Below are positions 62,100 through 64,000 of a stretch of 64,000 bases of DNA, piece after piece; position 1 is the stretch's first letter; every line of letters begins with the position of its first letter. The DNA is taken from NCBI RefSeq assembly GCF_004210375.1, contig NC_134837.1, positions 154,979,310 to 155,043,309 of the forward strand, given 5' to 3'. The position numbers and the translations under genes are program-made. The notes beneath the pieces are model-generated. The model worked only from the letters and a program-made list of their open reading frames with translations. It did no database searches and had not been told where the DNA came from. This DNA comes from Tachypleus tridentatus. Its lineage: Eukaryota; Arthropoda; Merostomata; Xiphosura; Limulidae.

Positions 62100-62205
62100 T
62101 GTTTGTTATTAAGTCGAAAGCTACACAATATACTTTGCTCTGTTCACTCAGTCACTGAGAGCAGGTTTTATTTAAAGAATCACTGAAAACAGGTTTTATA
62201 ACTTT
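62100..62205 (-). mobile_element. Possible SINE family B remnant
   Basis: GTTTGTTATTAAGTCGAAAG, CTACACAATATACTTTGC and TCTGTTCACTC resemble the reverse of a family B tail. The head is replaced by a short local duplication (CACTGAGAGCAGGTTTTA and CACTGAAAACAGGTTTTA). Confidence 0.4.
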
Positions 62206-62468
62206 CTTTGTAACATGTGCAATTATTATAACAATTAAAACTGAGTTTCAATTATTAAAATAGATTAGATTTAGTTATGTTTACAAAATTTTACGAAATA
62301 CCCTTAAAAATATTAAGTGTATCACTTTAAAATGAATATCTTAAACATTAGAACTTTAAAATATACAATTTTATTCAACCTTTAAGTTAAAAAAACCTAT
62401 ATCAAAAAAGATTATCAAATTACATTTTTAAGAGCAATTATTTTTCATAAAATTTCATTTCCTTGCAA

Positions 62469-62592
62469 CGGCCCTCCTGTGGCACAGCAGTATGTCTCTT
62501 GACTTACAATGCTAAAAACCGGGTTCCGAAACTCGTAGTGGGCAGAGTACAGATGATCCTTGTGTAGCTTTGTGCTTAACTTCAAACAATCA
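62469..62592 (+). mobile_element. SINE family B, full length
   Basis: It reads GGCCCTCCTGTGGCACAGCAG (20-bp head region), AAACCGGGTTCCGAAACTCG and TTGTGTAGCTTTGTGCTTAA. Confidence 0.83.
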
Positions 62593-63065
62593 ATCTTTAA
62601 AACTGATCAACTGATCCTTGTAGATTCAGTTTAACATATGTGTGATATTGGAATAAACGCCAAAATATTTTCGTTCTCATGCACAAAATATTTGTACATT
62701 TTATTTCGCCTAGTCCATTGAAACAGCTTATATAGAAAAAGAGAACAATATTTAATAGTGTAGAAATTTCTAGAACTTCGGAGATAATGGCATTAAAGAC
62801 TTACTTTAGTCTTAAACTACATGTTTCTCATTGTTATTAAATAATAACTTTAAAATAACGTTATAACATAAATATATTTCTTTATAATGGCGTTTAGTTT
62901 AAAGGTTTTATACTCATCCAGATTATACTACAATTAGAAAAAAAGAGGCTTCAATTTTTTCTTAACATCTGATCCGCTTTTTTGTTTATTTATTTAAAAG
63001 ATAAGAAGTTCAACGCAGGAAACTGGAGAATGGGTCGTGAAAATAAATTATAATAATTTTTCACA

Positions 63066-63266
63066 CAAAACGTGCCCGTACTTTTAGCAGTGGAGAGCGT
63101 TATAATGTGACTGCCAACCCCGCTATTCATAGATAAAAAACTACCCTATGAGTTGGCGGTGGATAATGATGACTAGCTACATTTCCTCTACTCTTTCACT
63201 GCTAAGTTATGGACGCCTAGTGTAGACACCCCCAGTGTAGCTTTGCGCGAAATTCAAGACAAACCA
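63066..63266 (+). mobile_element. SINE family A, 5'-truncated, diverged
   Basis: It starts after the tRNA-like head (AAAACGTGCCCGTAC) and keeps GCGTTATAATGTGACTG, GAGTTGGCGGTGG and TAGCTTTGCGCGAAATTC. Confidence 0.82.
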
Positions 63267-63566
63267 AATAATACTTCTATTGTTACTTTATTTCTTTACG
63301 CATATACGGTTATCTCCTTGATCGAGGACATACATGGGTAATGACAATATGGCAAAAACTGTTTTTCTACTTTTAATCTATTTTCTCACCTATGAATTCG
63401 ATACCAGTAAATATAATCTTTATGCAAGACAAACAGGGGTGTTTAATTTTAAGAATTAATATAGTTACTATATATAATTGTGTGTGTGTTTTCCAGTTCA
63501 CAAAAAAAAAGAGCATACCTTTTTTATATATATATATTTGCAAGGGCGTCTGTAAAAGTAAGGATG

Positions 63567-63830
63567 GGGCCCAGTCGAGTTAAGACACTCGACTCGCAAT
63601 CCGAGAATCGCGGGTTTGAATCCCTGTCACACTAAATATGCTCTCCCTTTCAGCCGTGGGAGCGTTGTAATGGGTCGGTCAATCTCATTATTTGTTGGTA
63701 AAGGAGTAGCTCAAGAGTTGGCAGTGGGTGGTGATGACTAGTTGCCTTCCCTCTAGTCTTACACTGCTAAATTAGAGATGGTCAGTGCCAGTAGCCCTCG
63801 AGTAGCTTTTCGTGAAACTCAAAACAAGCG
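63567..63830 (+). mobile_element. SINE family A, full length
   Basis: It starts GGGCCCAGTCGAGTTAAG (a few head bases deleted), has B box GGGTTTGAATCCC, and ends TAGCTTTTCGTGAAACTC, AAAACAAGC. Confidence 0.88.
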
Positions 63831-64000
63831 AAATCCTATGTTGGTTCACAAGTGACAATTACCTTCGAGTTAAAATTTCAAATCGCTCGTTATGCATTAA
63901 TGCTGCGTGTAGATACAGGATAAGAAAGAAAAAATTCGTTAACGCTATGAAGAAAAAAGAAAGAAAATTCCCGAAGTCAATGAATTCACATAATAAATAG

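Larger units (their letters stand above)
57847..64000 (+). other. CHRDL: Downstream of exon 9, probably intron 9
   Basis: A GTGAGT donor opens this stretch, but I found no exon encoding the rest of the C-terminal domain. It holds family A, B and C SINEs, the exon 9 duplicate and a 32-bp tandem array. 57850-58480, 60350-61520 and 62595-63060 contain nothing I recognise. Confidence 0.55.

Overview
This window looks like nuclear DNA of a chelicerate arthropod, most likely a horseshoe crab. It is AT-rich, nearly all of its open frames are short, its one real gene is split into small exons by large introns, and it is full of tRNA-derived SINEs. The most abundant SINE, about 270 bp and beginning like GGCCCGGCATGGCCAGGTGG on its sense strand, is one I associate from memory with horseshoe-crab genomes. 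No database was consulted, so the organism is an inference.

The one gene is on the + strand: a chordin-like (CHRDL-type) secreted BMP antagonist. Nine coding exons lie between 14952 and 57846 and join in frame to 355 codons: signal peptide, VWC1 (exons 2-3), VWC2 (exons 4-5), a linker (exon 6), VWC3 (exons 7-8), and the start of the C-terminal domain (exon 9). The remaining C-terminal exons were not found before 64000 and probably lie beyond the window. Intron 3 is about 28 kb. A GC-richer patch ending in a GTGAGT donor at 10221 may be an upstream non-coding exon with its promoter.

Layout. 1-14951 is upstream DNA with about ten SINE copies, an 83-bp tandem duplication (6766) and a 62-bp-arm hairpin (12603). 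14952-18571 holds exons 1-3, with a decayed 44-bp minisatellite beside exon 2. 18572-46535 is intron 3. It holds SINE families A, B and C, a MITE-like element with 22-bp perfect inverted ends, a Penelope-like endonuclease relic (30861), a Ty3/Gypsy reverse transcriptase relic (32020, minus), a 120-bp fold-back with a hammerhead-like core (34142) and a decayed 61-bp minisatellite. 46536-57846 holds exons 4-9, another decayed minisatellite and a large inverted repeat with hammerhead-like cores (50631). 57847-64000 holds SINEs, a 32-bp tandem array and a diverged second copy of exon 9 (60125-60344) with an in-frame stop.

The most notable points are three. Exon 9 has a duplicate about 2.5 kb downstream. 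The SINE families share a 3' tail that can fold into one hairpin whose stem changes in a compensating way between families. Two fold-back elements carry hammerhead-like cores next to Penelope-type debris.
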